Shown here in pieces: positions 1-9,049 of a DNA stretch of 64,000 bases; positions within the stretch are counted from its first letter, which is position 1; every line of letters starts with the position of its first letter. Source of the stretch: Pseudopedobacter sp035496935 (lineage in GTDB: Bacteria > Bacteroidota > Bacteroidia > Sphingobacteriales > Sphingobacteriaceae); the NCBI GenBank assembly GCA_035496935.1, contig DATJED010000010.1, forward strand, positions 496,001-560,000, given 5' to 3'. The position numbers and the translations under genes were made by a program. The notes beneath the pieces were generated by a model. It searched no databases, was not told the DNA's origin, and was given only the letters and a program-made list of their open reading frames with translations.

Positions 1-778
1 AAATTGATTGAAGAGACTTTGCTCTGGTAATATCCTTTTGCTTTATTGCTAAATAGAGATGTCGTCCGCCGTTCTTCTCATAAATCTCTATAAAGAGACC
101 TCGATCCTTGCTAATTGGAAACTTTTTAAGCGTATATACATAGTTGCAAGAAAGCCCAGATTTTACCGAATTACACGCCGTACCAAATTGTTCGACCGGA
201 TAAAGTTCTCTTTCCTGTGTGACTGTTCTTTTTGCGGTCTTTAAATCACGGATGTAAAAACGGACAAAATCGAGGTCGTAGTTGATATTAGAATGATTCT
301 CTACATGAAGCTTAAACAAAAATCGGTCACCTGTGACATACACTTTCCCTACTTTAGCTTTTATCTTAGCATTCGATGGCCGATCAATGGATTTCATACT
401 CTTGATGTTTCTAAACCGCTCCTCCAAACTCAACTTTTCTTTGGATCTCGTAGGTACTGAAACTTTTTCAGGGTTATCTGCTTTTACTTTTCTCCCAGCT
501 CTGCCGTAAGAAAAAAGTATATTGAACTTGTATTGGTCTCCATCTACAGTTTTCACTGAGAGATTGGTTGGTGCAAAATCAGCCGATTTTGCTTTTAGTG
601 CGATTTCCTGCCCATTTACTTCGAACAGTAAAGATGGATTTACAGGATTTACAATAGCAACTGGCTGGTTAAACAGCAACTCTGTTGATCTGTCTTGGGA
701 TACAAAAACTGTGTCGTTGGCTTCTGCAAGGTTGAAAAACGCCAGTAATGCAAAGGCGATTAATTTTAATGATTTCAT
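1..778 (-). CDS. traN: Conjugative transposon protein TraN (C-terminus missing)
   Basis: The reading frame starts with ATG at 778 and is open to the window edge, giving 259 residues. It begins with a signal-peptide-like segment (MKSLKLIAFALLAFFNLAEA). A beta-rich region follows that resembles the DUF4138/TraN family of Bacteroidetes conjugative transposons, which are thought to form the outer-membrane part of the mating channel, equivalent to VirB9. The family is usually close to 300 residues, so only the last few dozen are lost. It directly follows traM with five bases between them, in the expected traJ-traK-traL-traM-traN order. The protein family is inferred from position and overall pattern rather than from a catalytic motif. 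Confidence 0.85.
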   Translation of the reverse strand, partial: MKSLKLIAFALLAFFNLAEANDTVFVSQDRSTELLFNQPVAIVNPVNPSLLFEVNGQEIALKAKSADFAPTNLSVKTVDGDQYKFNILFSYGRAGRKVKADNPEKVSVPTRSKEKLSLEERFRNIKSMKSIDRPSNAKIKAKVGKVYVTGDRFLFKLHVENHSNINYDLDFVRFYIRDLKTAKRTVTQERELYPVEQFGTACNSVKSGLSCNYVYTLKKFPISKDRGLFIEIYEKNGGRHLYLAIKQKDITRAKSLQSI

Positions 779-783
779 AGCTG

Positions 784-1893
784 TCAATTTTTTTGATTGT
801 TATCTTTTAATAGGAGTTGGTAGCCTGCTTTTAGCTTTACCCGAACTTGTTTTACCTTCTTGCTAAAAAGCCCTTTCGCTGCTTGAACACCTGCCGTCGC
901 TGCCTGAGCAGAAAGTGAAGGATCCATTGTCATGATTTGTAAATTCTGTATCGCATCGTCAACTCCTTTTTTTGAAGCATCTCGATTGATACTTCCGGGG
1001 ATATACAATCCTTGAAGACCGTCCAAATCAAACGCAGAAAGAGAGATTGGAAAAATAAAATCTTTGTATCGCAAGCTTTTCAGACTGATTTGCAGTCGCT
1101 CATCATCGATTGATGCAATCCCGTAGATGAATTGATTTTTCGGAATAACAATACCGTTTACAATTATAGAATCTAACAAGCGTAGTTTGACAACCGAACC
1201 AGAAACTACTTCTTGGTTTTGGTGGATGGTCACCTTGATAATGTTGGAATGAGGCAATGAACTGTTAAAGCTTTCATTCGGTTGATTGTTCCTTGCATTA
1301 ATCTTGTGTACCATATATCCACCGGAGAGATTCTTCTGCTTTTCATGTCGTTCTCTTACTCTTCCAGGGTTTTGTATGTCTTTGATTTTCTCTAAAACAG
1401 CATCTACTTGTTGCATCTCAGGATCGCTACCGCCATCCTTCATATTCGCCATTAAATATTCCAGCCGGTCAACATCGTTTCCCAAATTGTTTTTCTTTGC
1501 AACGGGTTTGGTGTAAGATGGCAGTTCAGGTGCCGGTTGATTAATTACCGAATTGAGTTTGGCAATTTTGGCTTCAATTTCCGTTACCGAAGCTTGGTTA
1601 TTATTGGTAGTCGAATCAAAATATCCAAAGCTATTGGTCTCACTTTTTAGCTCCAATTTTTCCTTAGCCAAGGCGGCGTACGCACTCCACTTGTCATTTT
1701 TCTGCTGTTCATCGAACTTTGCTTTGGGCAGTTGCGGATTAAATCCTTTTTGAATAGGTTGGGCAGGTTTTGAGGCAGTTTTACCGCCACCCATTGACCA
1801 AAAAGCCATCGTAACAAATGGACAAATCAGTAAGGGAAGAAAAAGTAAAAACTTTATCTTCCTGAGCGTTTCCGCTGATTTTGGTGTTTTCAT
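784..1893 (-). CDS. traM: Conjugative transposon protein TraM
   Basis: This 369-residue protein has one membrane segment near the N-terminus (about residues 12-30, ending in the WSMGGG stretch). A low-complexity, coiled-coil-prone region follows (about 60-200), and then a compact C-terminal domain of about 150 residues with beta-strand character. This matches TraM of Bacteroidetes conjugative transposons, a VirB10-like protein that links inner-membrane and outer-membrane parts of the mating apparatus. It lies between the TraL-like gene and traN in the tra operon. The family is known mainly from CTnDOT-like elements. The pairing with VirB10 is family knowledge, not something read here. Confidence 0.88.
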   Translation of the reverse strand: MKTPKSAETLRKIKFLLFLPLLICPFVTMAFWSMGGGKTASKPAQPIQKGFNPQLPKAKFDEQQKNDKWSAYAALAKEKLELKSETNSFGYFDSTTNNNQASVTEIEAKIAKLNSVINQPAPELPSYTKPVAKKNNLGNDVDRLEYLMANMKDGGSDPEMQQVDAVLEKIKDIQNPGRVRERHEKQKNLSGGYMVHKINARNNQPNESFNSSLPHSNIIKVTIHQNQEVVSGSVVKLRLLDSIIVNGIVIPKNQFIYGIASIDDERLQISLKSLRYKDFIFPISLSAFDLDGLQGLYIPGSINRDASKKGVDDAIQNLQIMTMDPSLSAQAATAGVQAAKGLFSKKVKQVRVKLKAGYQLLLKDNNQKN

Positions 1894-1910
1894 AATAATC
1901 GATTTTGTGT

Positions 1911-2111
1911 TTATATTAATTTTATAAATAGATAAAAGGAGGCGGAGAGGAACGCGACACAGACTGCTAAGAGCAATACTTTATTCTGCATCGGTGTAAA
2001 TCCTGCTACTTTAGAATTTAAATAATCAGCAAACTTTCTCTTGTATTGCTCTATGAATAGACTTGCATTCAATTCACATTTATCGCTCTTACGCTTAATT
2101 AGCTCTTTCAT
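1911..2111 (-). CDS. TraL-like small membrane protein
   Basis: This is a 66-residue protein with a basic, charged N-terminal half (MKELIKRKSDKCELNAS) and a single C-terminal membrane helix (about residues 44-64). Size, topology and position between traK and traM fit TraL of Bacteroidetes conjugative transposons. I chose the internal ATG at 2111, which overlaps the end of traK by 17 bp; an upstream in-frame ATG at 2132 would add seven residues and overlap more. Assignment rests on gene order, since the sequence itself is too short and simple to identify. Confidence 0.6.
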   Translation of the reverse strand: MKELIKRKSDKCELNASLFIEQYKRKFADYLNSKVAGFTPMQNKVLLLAVCVAFLSASFYLFIKLI

Positions 2112-2727
2112 AATCGTTGCTTGATGGTACATCCTGATTGCTTAAAATTTTCCAACGCTCAATTAAAAATCCGTGGGAATTATTATCCGACCGACTCACG
2201 TTTCTTAAGTATCCTTCCGTAATTAGATTTCGGGTAGTTTTAGAAGTCGCCCGAGTCAGTTCTTGCGTGGCAAAACAGCGGAAGTAAAAAGGTGACTGGT
2301 TAATATCTAATTGAATACTATCGATTTGAATCTCCTGACTAATGTTTGCCGAGATGAGATTCGTGTAAAATCCGCTTTCTTTAAGGTTATCGTACTGCGC
2401 TTTGGCCGACTGGTCCGCTAGATATAATGCTTTACCGATATTTGTTTCGATGACCTTATCGTCCGGGTCAAGCGTAAAAAAGTATTTATGGAAGCTGGCG
2501 ATGTGATCTTTTGCCTCTACGGCTACATTGTCTTTTCTATCGGATGAAAAAGCTTCCAATGCTTTTCCGTTCGTTAAAATATATATCCGATTGTTTGCAT
2601 TCTGAATCGCTTGGAAGCTTTTTACCAGCGCAAAACCGGACAATAGCAAACAGACTACAAGCAAGCCAACGCTGAAATTTTTGATATGCTTAAAAGCACT
2701 ATCGATATTTTTTAATTGCTGAAACAT
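2095..2727 (-). CDS. traK: Conjugative transposon protein TraK
   Basis: This 210-residue protein has a short cytoplasmic N-terminus, one membrane helix (about residues 19-37) and a periplasmic domain. That is the topology of VirB8-like assembly factors, to which TraK of Bacteroidetes conjugative transposons is compared. Features such as the AFKHIK segment before the helix and the FYFRCFATQE strand in the C-terminal half are typical of the family. It follows traJ by 27 bp and overlaps the next small gene, consistent with one transcript. It probably acts as a scaffold for the mating channel in the inner membrane. Confidence 0.88.
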   Translation of the reverse strand: MFQQLKNIDSAFKHIKNFSVGLLVVCLLLSGFALVKSFQAIQNANNRIYILTNGKALEAFSSDRKDNVAVEAKDHIASFHKYFFTLDPDDKVIETNIGKALYLADQSAKAQYDNLKESGFYTNLISANISQEIQIDSIQLDINQSPFYFRCFATQELTRATSKTTRNLITEGYLRNVSRSDNNSHGFLIERWKILSNQDVPSSNDYERAN

Positions 2728-2754
2728 GATGTTGATTTTTGAATGTTATTTACC

Positions 2755-3954
2755 TTATTTACCGGACAGTTTATCTTTTTGGAAACTGGATTTGTCATCA
2801 TCAAAATAGCTGGAGTTTTGTCCGAAGCTGGACATGCTTTTTGTGGCCTTTTGCCACTGATTGCCCAAAGCATCGGCAGCCATTCCCATACCCGCCCTTG
2901 ATGCACCAACCGCACTTTGTGAAGTTCGGCCAACTACATTGTTTACTTTTTGGAGTAAGGAATTTCCTCCGCCTGCGTGAATAATGTAATTGGCAACGCC
3001 AGGCACTGTTAGGTAACCAACAATTCCAATGACCATAAAAATGAGGTAAGCGGTATCTGTAGAACTAAAAAAGGTGTCTCCGTTGCTGTGTACCTGAGAA
3101 ATATCCAGTTGAAGCATATTCTCCTGTATTTTACCGAGAATTGAACTGAAGATATTTGCGACAGGCAACCACAGGAAAACGTTAATATACCGGGCGAGCC
3201 ACACCGTAAGCGTATGCTGAAACCCGTCGAACACGGCGAAACCAAAAACCAATGGCCCTAAAATGGCGAGCACAATCAAATAAAATGTTCTGATAGTGTT
3301 GATGCAAAGACCTGCGGCCTCGTACAGTACCTGCAAAACCTCACTCATCCATTGTTTAATAGAGTTCCGAAAATTGTAGGACTGCTTCTCCATCCAAAAC
3401 TGCATGTCATTGCTTAAGCCGTCCAGCACTCCTTCGCTTAAGCCTGAGTTTTCAGGGTGCGTGTATTTATACCACCGCTCTCGGTCGCCGTTTCCATTCT
3501 CACCGACATACATTTGCCAAGACGCTGAGTTTTTTGTCGCCTCTTCTTTTTTCTCTAAAAGTAAACGAATGGCTTTGTTAGAATCAGTTACCATTCCGTT
3601 TGTGGCGGTTACAATTGGATTTAGGATACCGTTTAGAATAGCAATTACCGAAGGGAAAAGCAAAATGGCAATTCCCAGTGCAAAGGGGCGCAACAGTGGG
3701 TAAAAATCAATTGATTCCGCATTGGCAATGTGTCGCCAGATTTTTGAAGCGATGTACCACAATGCCCCAAATCCTGCAATTCCTCTGGCAACATCAATCA
3801 GTTTATCGCAAAGCGGAAGCATTTCTTTGTACACATTATCCAGTACCATTTGTAATCCCTGCGAATCGCCAGATACTGCTTGCCCGAATGAAATTTGAGG
3901 CAAAACGATTCCAGTAACCATCAGAATGATGGTTAAAACTTTATACTTTTTCAT
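2755..3954 (-). CDS. traJ: Conjugative transposon protein TraJ
   Basis: This 399-residue protein has an N-terminal signal peptide (about residues 1-25) followed by roughly six hydrophobic helices, including a long loop between about residues 125 and 205. The C-terminal tail is polar and rich in Ser, Gln and Lys. This is the TraJ family of Bacteroidetes conjugative transposons, the counterpart of VirB6/TrbL, which forms the polytopic inner-membrane core of the DNA-transfer channel. It is preceded by three TraI-like genes and followed by traK, as in other elements of this type. The start at 3954 is supported by the signal peptide and by the two-base gap from the upstream gene. Confidence 0.9.
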   Translation of the reverse strand: MKKYKVLTIILMVTGIVLPQISFGQAVSGDSQGLQMVLDNVYKEMLPLCDKLIDVARGIAGFGALWYIASKIWRHIANAESIDFYPLLRPFALGIAILLFPSVIAILNGILNPIVTATNGMVTDSNKAIRLLLEKKEEATKNSASWQMYVGENGNGDRERWYKYTHPENSGLSEGVLDGLSNDMQFWMEKQSYNFRNSIKQWMSEVLQVLYEAAGLCINTIRTFYLIVLAILGPLVFGFAVFDGFQHTLTVWLARYINVFLWLPVANIFSSILGKIQENMLQLDISQVHSNGDTFFSSTDTAYLIFMVIGIVGYLTVPGVANYIIHAGGGNSLLQKVNNVVGRTSQSAVGASRAGMGMAADALGNQWQKATKSMSSFGQNSSYFDDDKSSFQKDKLSGK

Positions 3955-3956
3955 AG

Positions 3957-4583
3957 CTAGTTATTTATTTGATAGAGTTTTTGGGTTTGCTGAAGACTTT
4001 CCTGTTCACGATTTCGTTGTGACAACAATAATTGCGTTTGCCGATTGAAATTCCGTAGGAAATCCAGTTTATCTTCACTGTCCGCAAAAATCCGGTCGAT
4101 GGATTTCAGCCTTTCGTCATCGCTCATTTTAAGTTTGTTCGCAGTGAGCACCATCGTAAGCTCATCCAGACTTTGAATACTCTGAGTAAAAAGGTTTTTA
4201 TAAATCCTTCCTAGATATTTGAGTTCCTCAGCGTTAAACAGGTTGCTTTCGCTAAATCGGCTAAAGGCTTGTTTATATTCTCTGACTAAGTTTTTCTGAC
4301 AAATTATGATATCGCCGATTCTTCGGTAGTTTCTTACGACGGGACTTATTGCCATCAATTTTCCTAGAAAGACATCGTGTAAATTGAAGTTTCCCTCGGT
4401 TACATTTTTAACCGAGTTATATCCGTTTTTTAATACTTCATATCCTCGCTTCATGTCCTCGAGCGTGTTTTTCATTTGCTTTAACTTTTCGTAGTTGAGC
4501 AATAATTGCTGTGCTTCTTTGGATTGCGCTATCAGGTTTATTTTTGAAAACATCAATAGCATGATCAAAACGATATATTTCAT
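3957..4583 (-). CDS. TraI-like conjugal transfer protein, paralogue 3
   Basis: This 208-residue exported protein has a signal peptide (about residues 1-19) and a mostly helical, coiled-coil-prone body. Its C-terminal third contains a segment starting MSDDERLKSIDRIF and ending in a Gln-rich stretch (NRQTQLLLSQRNRE). The same arrangement recurs in the two genes upstream, so the three appear to be diverged copies of one ancestor. Homologues in related elements are labelled TraI or, by automatic annotation, TerB-like. By length and location it could be a VirB5-like periplasmic component, but that is inference. It lies two bases before traJ. Confidence 0.7.
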   Translation of the reverse strand: MKYIVLIMLLMFSKINLIAQSKEAQQLLLNYEKLKQMKNTLEDMKRGYEVLKNGYNSVKNVTEGNFNLHDVFLGKLMAISPVVRNYRRIGDIIICQKNLVREYKQAFSRFSESNLFNAEELKYLGRIYKNLFTQSIQSLDELTMVLTANKLKMSDDERLKSIDRIFADSEDKLDFLRNFNRQTQLLLSQRNREQESLQQTQKLYQINN

Positions 4584-4590
4584 GATTTTT

Positions 4591-5217
4591 CTATTTAATG
4601 TTAAACCGATTTTTTGACGCTTTCAGTTGCTGAAGTTGATTCCGCTTTTGGCTTTCTAGTAACTCCACATCCCGAACAAAGCTTAAAACGAAATCATGTT
4701 TATCACGCATGGATTGGTGAATTTTGTGAAGCTGATTCAAACGTTGTTCGTCTGTCAGTTCAAGTTTACTGGGAGTTATCACTAGCCTAAAAAAGTTGAA
4801 ATCCTTTTGACATTCTGAGATAAGATTGGCTTTTACCCGCTGAATGTAAATCAACTGAGCGTCGCCCAATACAGATGAAATTTTAAGATTGCTTAATAAA
4901 TTTATCGTCTGATTCTTCCATCCGACAATTTCAGCAATCATCGGATTTTTTGCTATAACTGGATTTATAGCTTTAAGAGAGTTGAAATATCCTGCATGCA
5001 AGCTGGACTCAGCTTCTTTAAAGGTATTGATGGCATTTAAACCGCTATCAACAATATTGAAGCCTTCTCTTAGAAAACCATGGTAAAATTCCAGTGCGGT
5101 AATCTGCTTCAACAGATATTCTTTTTGGGTTTTCTTTTGCCTAAAAAACTCATTGAATGTCTGGGCCTGGCAATGCAGTCCGAAAAAGCAAAAAGAAATA
5201 ATTAGGAAGTTTTTCAT
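4591..5217 (-). CDS. TraI-like conjugal transfer protein, paralogue 2
   Basis: This 208-residue protein has a short signal peptide (MKNFLIISFCFFGLHCQAQ) and a helical body. It shares with its neighbours the block LTDEQRLNQLHKIH at about residues 154-167, followed by a DKHDF segment and a C-terminal stretch rich in Gln and Leu. It is the most diverged of three tandem relatives, and its exact length equals that of the downstream copy. The gaps are one base to the upstream gene and seven bases to the downstream gene, so all three are almost certainly co-transcribed and translationally linked. The role is presumed periplasmic within the mating channel; no enzymatic motif is visible. Confidence 0.68.
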   Translation of the reverse strand: MKNFLIISFCFFGLHCQAQTFNEFFRQKKTQKEYLLKQITALEFYHGFLREGFNIVDSGLNAINTFKEAESSLHAGYFNSLKAINPVIAKNPMIAEIVGWKNQTINLLSNLKISSVLGDAQLIYIQRVKANLISECQKDFNFFRLVITPSKLELTDEQRLNQLHKIHQSMRDKHDFVLSFVRDVELLESQKRNQLQQLKASKNRFNIK

Positions 5218-5218
5218 C

Positions 5219-5911
5219 TTAGTTGGGTAAATCGAGTCCGTAAAGGTTTTGGATTTTGTTGATTTCCTGTTTAGTCTTTGACCGATGAAGACTCAACAAA
5301 ATATTTTGGGTGTTGAACTGCTTCAAATCCCGAAAGTTCTGATCGATACGGTCTGCTGCTTTATTGATCAAAACCAACCTTTCGGCGTCCGTCATTTGGG
5401 TTTTGAAAGAATTGACAATCAATAAAATCTGGTCGATATTTTTTGCGCTTTCTTTTAAGATTCCCGTATAAACATCGTACATATATTTACGTTCCTGCGA
5501 ATTAAAATTCTCATCCTTTTGCGCCGTCGCCCATGCCTTGCGGTATTCGTCAACCAGAAAAACTTGCTTGTTAGTAATTTCTTTTATCCGGTGATAGTAG
5601 GAGATAGCAGTTTTAACTTTCCATAAGTCCATATAATATTTAGCATAAAGGGTTCTTTGCTTTTCGGACCAATTAGCGATTTCACCCAGCTTCAGTTTGG
5701 AAAGCTGGTTCTCCATTACTTTTTGTGCGTTCTGTAGCCAAAGCGTTTCATTTTGCATTCTTTGAACCTTAAGATCTACGGCTTTGATTACTTTTTTAAC
5801 TCCAGCTTTGATCACTTCCAAAACAGCTATTTGCGCATTTACTTCGGTCGTTGGCATTGATACCATCAGCACAATCATGCTGGCAGGCATTAAAAACATA
5901 AATTTTTTCAT
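5219..5911 (-). CDS. TraI-like conjugal transfer protein, paralogue 1
   Basis: This 230-residue exported protein has a signal peptide ending near residue 26 (VNAQ). The body is helical with many aromatic and Lys residues (for example LYAKYYMDLWKVKTAISYYHR). It carries the conserved block MTDAERLVLINKAADRID near residues 172-189, which recurs in the next two genes. This copy best matches proteins usually named TraI beside TraG in Bacteroidetes elements. It sits directly after the ATPase gene. The family may be the equivalent of VirB5, but this is based on location and size only. Confidence 0.75.
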   Translation of the reverse strand: MKKFMFLMPASMIVLMVSMPTTEVNAQIAVLEVIKAGVKKVIKAVDLKVQRMQNETLWLQNAQKVMENQLSKLKLGEIANWSEKQRTLYAKYYMDLWKVKTAISYYHRIKEITNKQVFLVDEYRKAWATAQKDENFNSQERKYMYDVYTGILKESAKNIDQILLIVNSFKTQMTDAERLVLINKAADRIDQNFRDLKQFNTQNILLSLHRSKTKQEINKIQNLYGLDLPN

Positions 5912-5917
5912 AAAATT

Positions 5918-8377
5918 TTAATTATTAGATTCTTGAATTAGGACTTCAATTACCTTTTGAATACTTCCGTACTTTTTAGCGTACTCCTCAACTTTCAGTT
6001 TCTCTCTTTCTTCGGTAGTGTAAGTCAGGTATTCTTCAGGACTTACTTCCGTTCGGTAAACTTTACTTTGCTGCCCGCCGAGGCTGATAAACACTTCCTT
6101 ATATTTACGGCCGGGTTCGTTCGCTTTGTTTACCGAAAGCACCTGTACTTTTTCCTTTTCCGTTAAACCGAGCAGGTTCTGGATGTCGTCAAACTTATTT
6201 TGATACTTCGATTGGTCGAGCAGTATTTTACAATCGGAATTGTTGATGATTGTTTCTTTCACAATTGGAGAACTGATAATATCTTCCACTTCCTGCGTAA
6301 CCACAATTGCTTCCCCGTAGAATTTTCGTACTGTTTTGAAAAGATATTTGATGTACTCCGCCATCCCTTCTTTGGCGATGGCTTTCCATGCTTCTTCAAT
6401 CAAAATCATTTTACGGATGCCTTTTAGCTTCCTCATTTTACTGATAAAAGTTTCCATGATGATGAGCGTAACTACCGGAAATAAAATCGGATGGTCTTTG
6501 ATATTATCCAACTCAAACACGATAAAGCGTTGATTTAGCAGCTCCAGATTTTCTGTGGCGTTCAGTAAAAAACCGAATTCTCCGTCCCGATAGAAAGGCT
6601 TCAATACATACAGAAGATTATCTAAATCAAAATATTTATCCTTTACCTTGTCCCTCTTTAAGTCTTTTGAGAAATCATCTTTCAGATAATCATAAAAAGT
6701 ATCAAAACATGGGAAGATGGTTTGATCAATCCGCAGTTTTTCATAGTAGGATTGTAAAGCATTGGATAAAGCCACATACTCAGAGCGTTCCAAAACTTCA
6801 TCCTGCTTTTTCCAAAGTGCCAGGATTAAGCTTTTTAAACTTTCCTTCTTTTCGGTGTCCAATACGGTTCCTTCATTCAAATGAAATGGGTTGAAACTTA
6901 TCGGCTTTGCTTCTTCGTAGGTGAAATAATAACCGCCGACCATTTCGCACAAACCTTTATAGCTATGTCCAACGTCAACCAAAAGCACATGAGTTCCTTG
7001 ATCGTAATAACTACGAACCATGTGGTTGGTAAAGAATGATTTCCCTGAACCAGAAGGACCTAAGATGAATTTATTCCGGTTGGTACATATTCCTTTTTCA
7101 ATGGGTTCATCAGAAATATCTACGTTTACGGGTTTGCCCGTCAAGCGATCACCTAAACGAATACCTGTTGGACTTTTAGAAACATGATAGTTGGTTTCCA
7201 AATTTAAAAAGCAACTTGCTTGCTCCACAAAAGTGTCGAAGGTATCATTCATCGGGAAGTTGCCTTCATTGCCTGGCATTCCAGCCCACCAAATCTGCGG
7301 CGCACCGTCAGTTTCTAGTTTGGGAGTAGCATCCATTTGAGCCAATGCGCTGGAAACTTTTGTCTTGATTTTCTTTTTAAAATCAGCATCATCTGTCCAA
7401 GCCAGAATATTAAAATGAGCTTTAACCGGCAATTTTTGTTGTGAAATAGCTTCATTCAAAAACTCCTGGGTTGCTACTTTACTGATCAAGTTTTCTCGTG
7501 AATAAGCGGAAAGAGATTGTAACCTCAGCCGTTTGGCTTCCAATTGTTTTAAGGTTTTGGCAGAGTCGCCAATAAAAATGTATTGGTTATAAATATGATT
7601 GCAGTCAAGCAACAATCCCAAAGAAGTCGCAAACCCGATACTGAATTTGGTTTTATCAGTACTGAACTTATCATAAGTAGTACGGGAAGCACACAATGCG
7701 GGCAAGTTTTCCGCATCAGAAAGACTGAATAACTGGCAATGTTGATTACCAATCTTGATTTCATCTTGTAAATGAATATCCTTAACCAGCTTTTCATTGT
7801 TCTCTGGTAAAAAGCAGTATTGTTCTAAAACTCCGACTTTTGCGGTTGTTCCGGCAAGTTCATCTGCATTCAGTCGATGAATTTCCAAAAAACCACTATC
7901 TGCTAAAATCTGCTCAAACTGGCTCACTTTGTCGTAGAAATTATTCACAAAGCTTTTATTCAAACATTCAGCAGGAACTGGAGAATTGTTGAACAGCCCA
8001 GAATTGGCAGAACTTACTTTCTTGTTTTCTTTACTTTTTTGGCTTAAAAACACATAACATTTATGTTTTAAGAAAGCCCTGTCATTAAAGAAACGACTGC
8101 TTGCCTTTGTTAAGAAACTGGCATCAGTTTCATCTTTAGAAGAAAAACTGCTTTTTAAAAACCAATCTTGCTTATGGAAACAACTATGTTTTGGTAAAAC
8201 TTTAATTGCTTTCGCCCAGCTTTGATGAAGCGACTCATAATCGTGATTTGAAAGGCTGAAAATTTCAGGTAAGCTGACTTCAAACCCGATGGTTATATCT
8301 CCGGCTACTGAAATAATAGTGTCGTTCTCAATCTTGTAAATAGGAAAAACCTTTTCCAGATTAATTGGATTAGCCAT
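5918..8377 (-). CDS. traG: TraG family conjugative transposon ATPase (VirB4-like)
   Basis: This 819-residue protein has the standard TraG/VirB4 layout: an N-terminal domain (about residues 1-400) and a C-terminal P-loop ATPase. The Walker A motif GPSGSGKS lies at about residue 440 and the Walker B region MILIEEAW at about residue 660, followed by the family motif VVTQEVEDI. It would power pilus assembly and substrate transfer from the cytoplasmic side of the inner membrane. The start at 8377 overlaps the end of traF by eight bases, typical of translational coupling. The length is normal for the family and there is no sign of damage. Confidence 0.95.
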   Translation of the reverse strand: MANPINLEKVFPIYKIENDTIISVAGDITIGFEVSLPEIFSLSNHDYESLHQSWAKAIKVLPKHSCFHKQDWFLKSSFSSKDETDASFLTKASSRFFNDRAFLKHKCYVFLSQKSKENKKVSSANSGLFNNSPVPAECLNKSFVNNFYDKVSQFEQILADSGFLEIHRLNADELAGTTAKVGVLEQYCFLPENNEKLVKDIHLQDEIKIGNQHCQLFSLSDAENLPALCASRTTYDKFSTDKTKFSIGFATSLGLLLDCNHIYNQYIFIGDSAKTLKQLEAKRLRLQSLSAYSRENLISKVATQEFLNEAISQQKLPVKAHFNILAWTDDADFKKKIKTKVSSALAQMDATPKLETDGAPQIWWAGMPGNEGNFPMNDTFDTFVEQASCFLNLETNYHVSKSPTGIRLGDRLTGKPVNVDISDEPIEKGICTNRNKFILGPSGSGKSFFTNHMVRSYYDQGTHVLLVDVGHSYKGLCEMVGGYYFTYEEAKPISFNPFHLNEGTVLDTEKKESLKSLILALWKKQDEVLERSEYVALSNALQSYYEKLRIDQTIFPCFDTFYDYLKDDFSKDLKRDKVKDKYFDLDNLLYVLKPFYRDGEFGFLLNATENLELLNQRFIVFELDNIKDHPILFPVVTLIIMETFISKMRKLKGIRKMILIEEAWKAIAKEGMAEYIKYLFKTVRKFYGEAIVVTQEVEDIISSPIVKETIINNSDCKILLDQSKYQNKFDDIQNLLGLTEKEKVQVLSVNKANEPGRKYKEVFISLGGQQSKVYRTEVSPEEYLTYTTEEREKLKVEEYAKKYGSIQKVIEVLIQESNN

Positions 8378-8711
8378 TTTGCACCTCCTTTCCTGTCTTT
8401 TTTAACTCTAAAAAAGTTGCTCTCGTTCGTGACTTTAAAAACCTAGGAATTCTTCTTTTAGCGATAACTTTCAGCAGTCCGTGTTCGCCGTAGTTATGAC
8501 TTAATCGGAAGACCGTTAAAAACAATGCACCGCCTAAAACCCCGATTACCAGTAAACAGATAACCAAGTGGAATCCCAAAATGTAGAGCCCAGCAAAGAG
8601 CAACATCAAAATAACTAAGCCAAGGGCGAGGTAAATAATGTACTGCGCCTTTAAGCCCTTAAACTCGATAGCTTTGTTGATGCCTTTGTTGACTTGATAA
8701 ACTGTTGCCAT
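8370..8711 (-). CDS. traF: Conjugative transposon protein TraF (DUF4133)
   Basis: This 113-residue protein begins MATVYQVNKGINK, as DUF4133/TraF proteins do, and has two closely spaced membrane helices (about residues 26-70) followed by a basic C-terminal tail. It resembles VirB3, a small inner-membrane partner of the VirB4 ATPase, which here follows it with an 8-bp overlap. A longer reading frame upstream exists, but it runs into the end of traE, so the ATG at 8711 is the sensible start. The gap to traE is two bases. Confidence 0.88.
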   Translation of the reverse strand: MATVYQVNKGINKAIEFKGLKAQYIIYLALGLVILMLLFAGLYILGFHLVICLLVIGVLGGALFLTVFRLSHNYGEHGLLKVIAKRRIPRFLKSRTRATFLELKKTGKEVQNG

Positions 8712-8713
8712 GA

Positions 8714-9049
8714 TTATATCCCGAAAAATGATTGTAAAACTGTTGCCACGATGACCAAGAACACACAGCTCCCGAACCAAGCAGAAGCTACTTTTGACGT
8801 GTCTTCATCTCCACCGTTCCATTTTTGAAAGACCTTTATGGCTCCTACTAAACCTACAATTGATCCTACGGCATACATCAGGTTTGTACCGGTTACAAAA
8901 TAGCTTCGCACTTTATTAGTCGCTTCTGTAATTCCCGCGTTGCCATCTTGAGCGATACTGACGTAACTCATTAAAAGAAACATTAAGCAAATGATTTCTA
9001 CTTTGTTCTGATTGAAGCGTTTTAAAATTGACTTGATTTTAGTTTTCAT
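8714..9049 (-). CDS. traE: Conjugative transposon protein TraE (DUF4134, pilin-like)
   Basis: This 111-residue protein has a signal-peptide-like first helix ending near residue 33 (YVSIAQDG) and then two further helices (about 52-70 and 88-108) separated by the polar loop KWNGGDEDTSKVAS. This is the DUF4134/TraE family, whose size and two-helix mature form resemble VirB2 pilins. Order traE-traF-traG mirrors virB2-virB3-virB4. The start overlaps the preceding small gene by 11 bp. Confidence 0.88.
   Translation of the reverse strand: MKTKIKSILKRFNQNKVEIICLMFLLMSYVSIAQDGNAGITEATNKVRSYFVTGTNLMYAVGSIVGLVGAIKVFQKWNGGDEDTSKVASAWFGSCVFLVIVATVLQSFFGI

Noticed and set aside
522..866. A plus-strand reading frame opposite traN and traM
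   Set aside because: It is antisense to two well-supported tra genes and has no family features.
8712..8780. A longer N-terminus for TraF
   Set aside because: It would run through the end of traE; the family N-terminus MATVYQVNKG starts at 8711.
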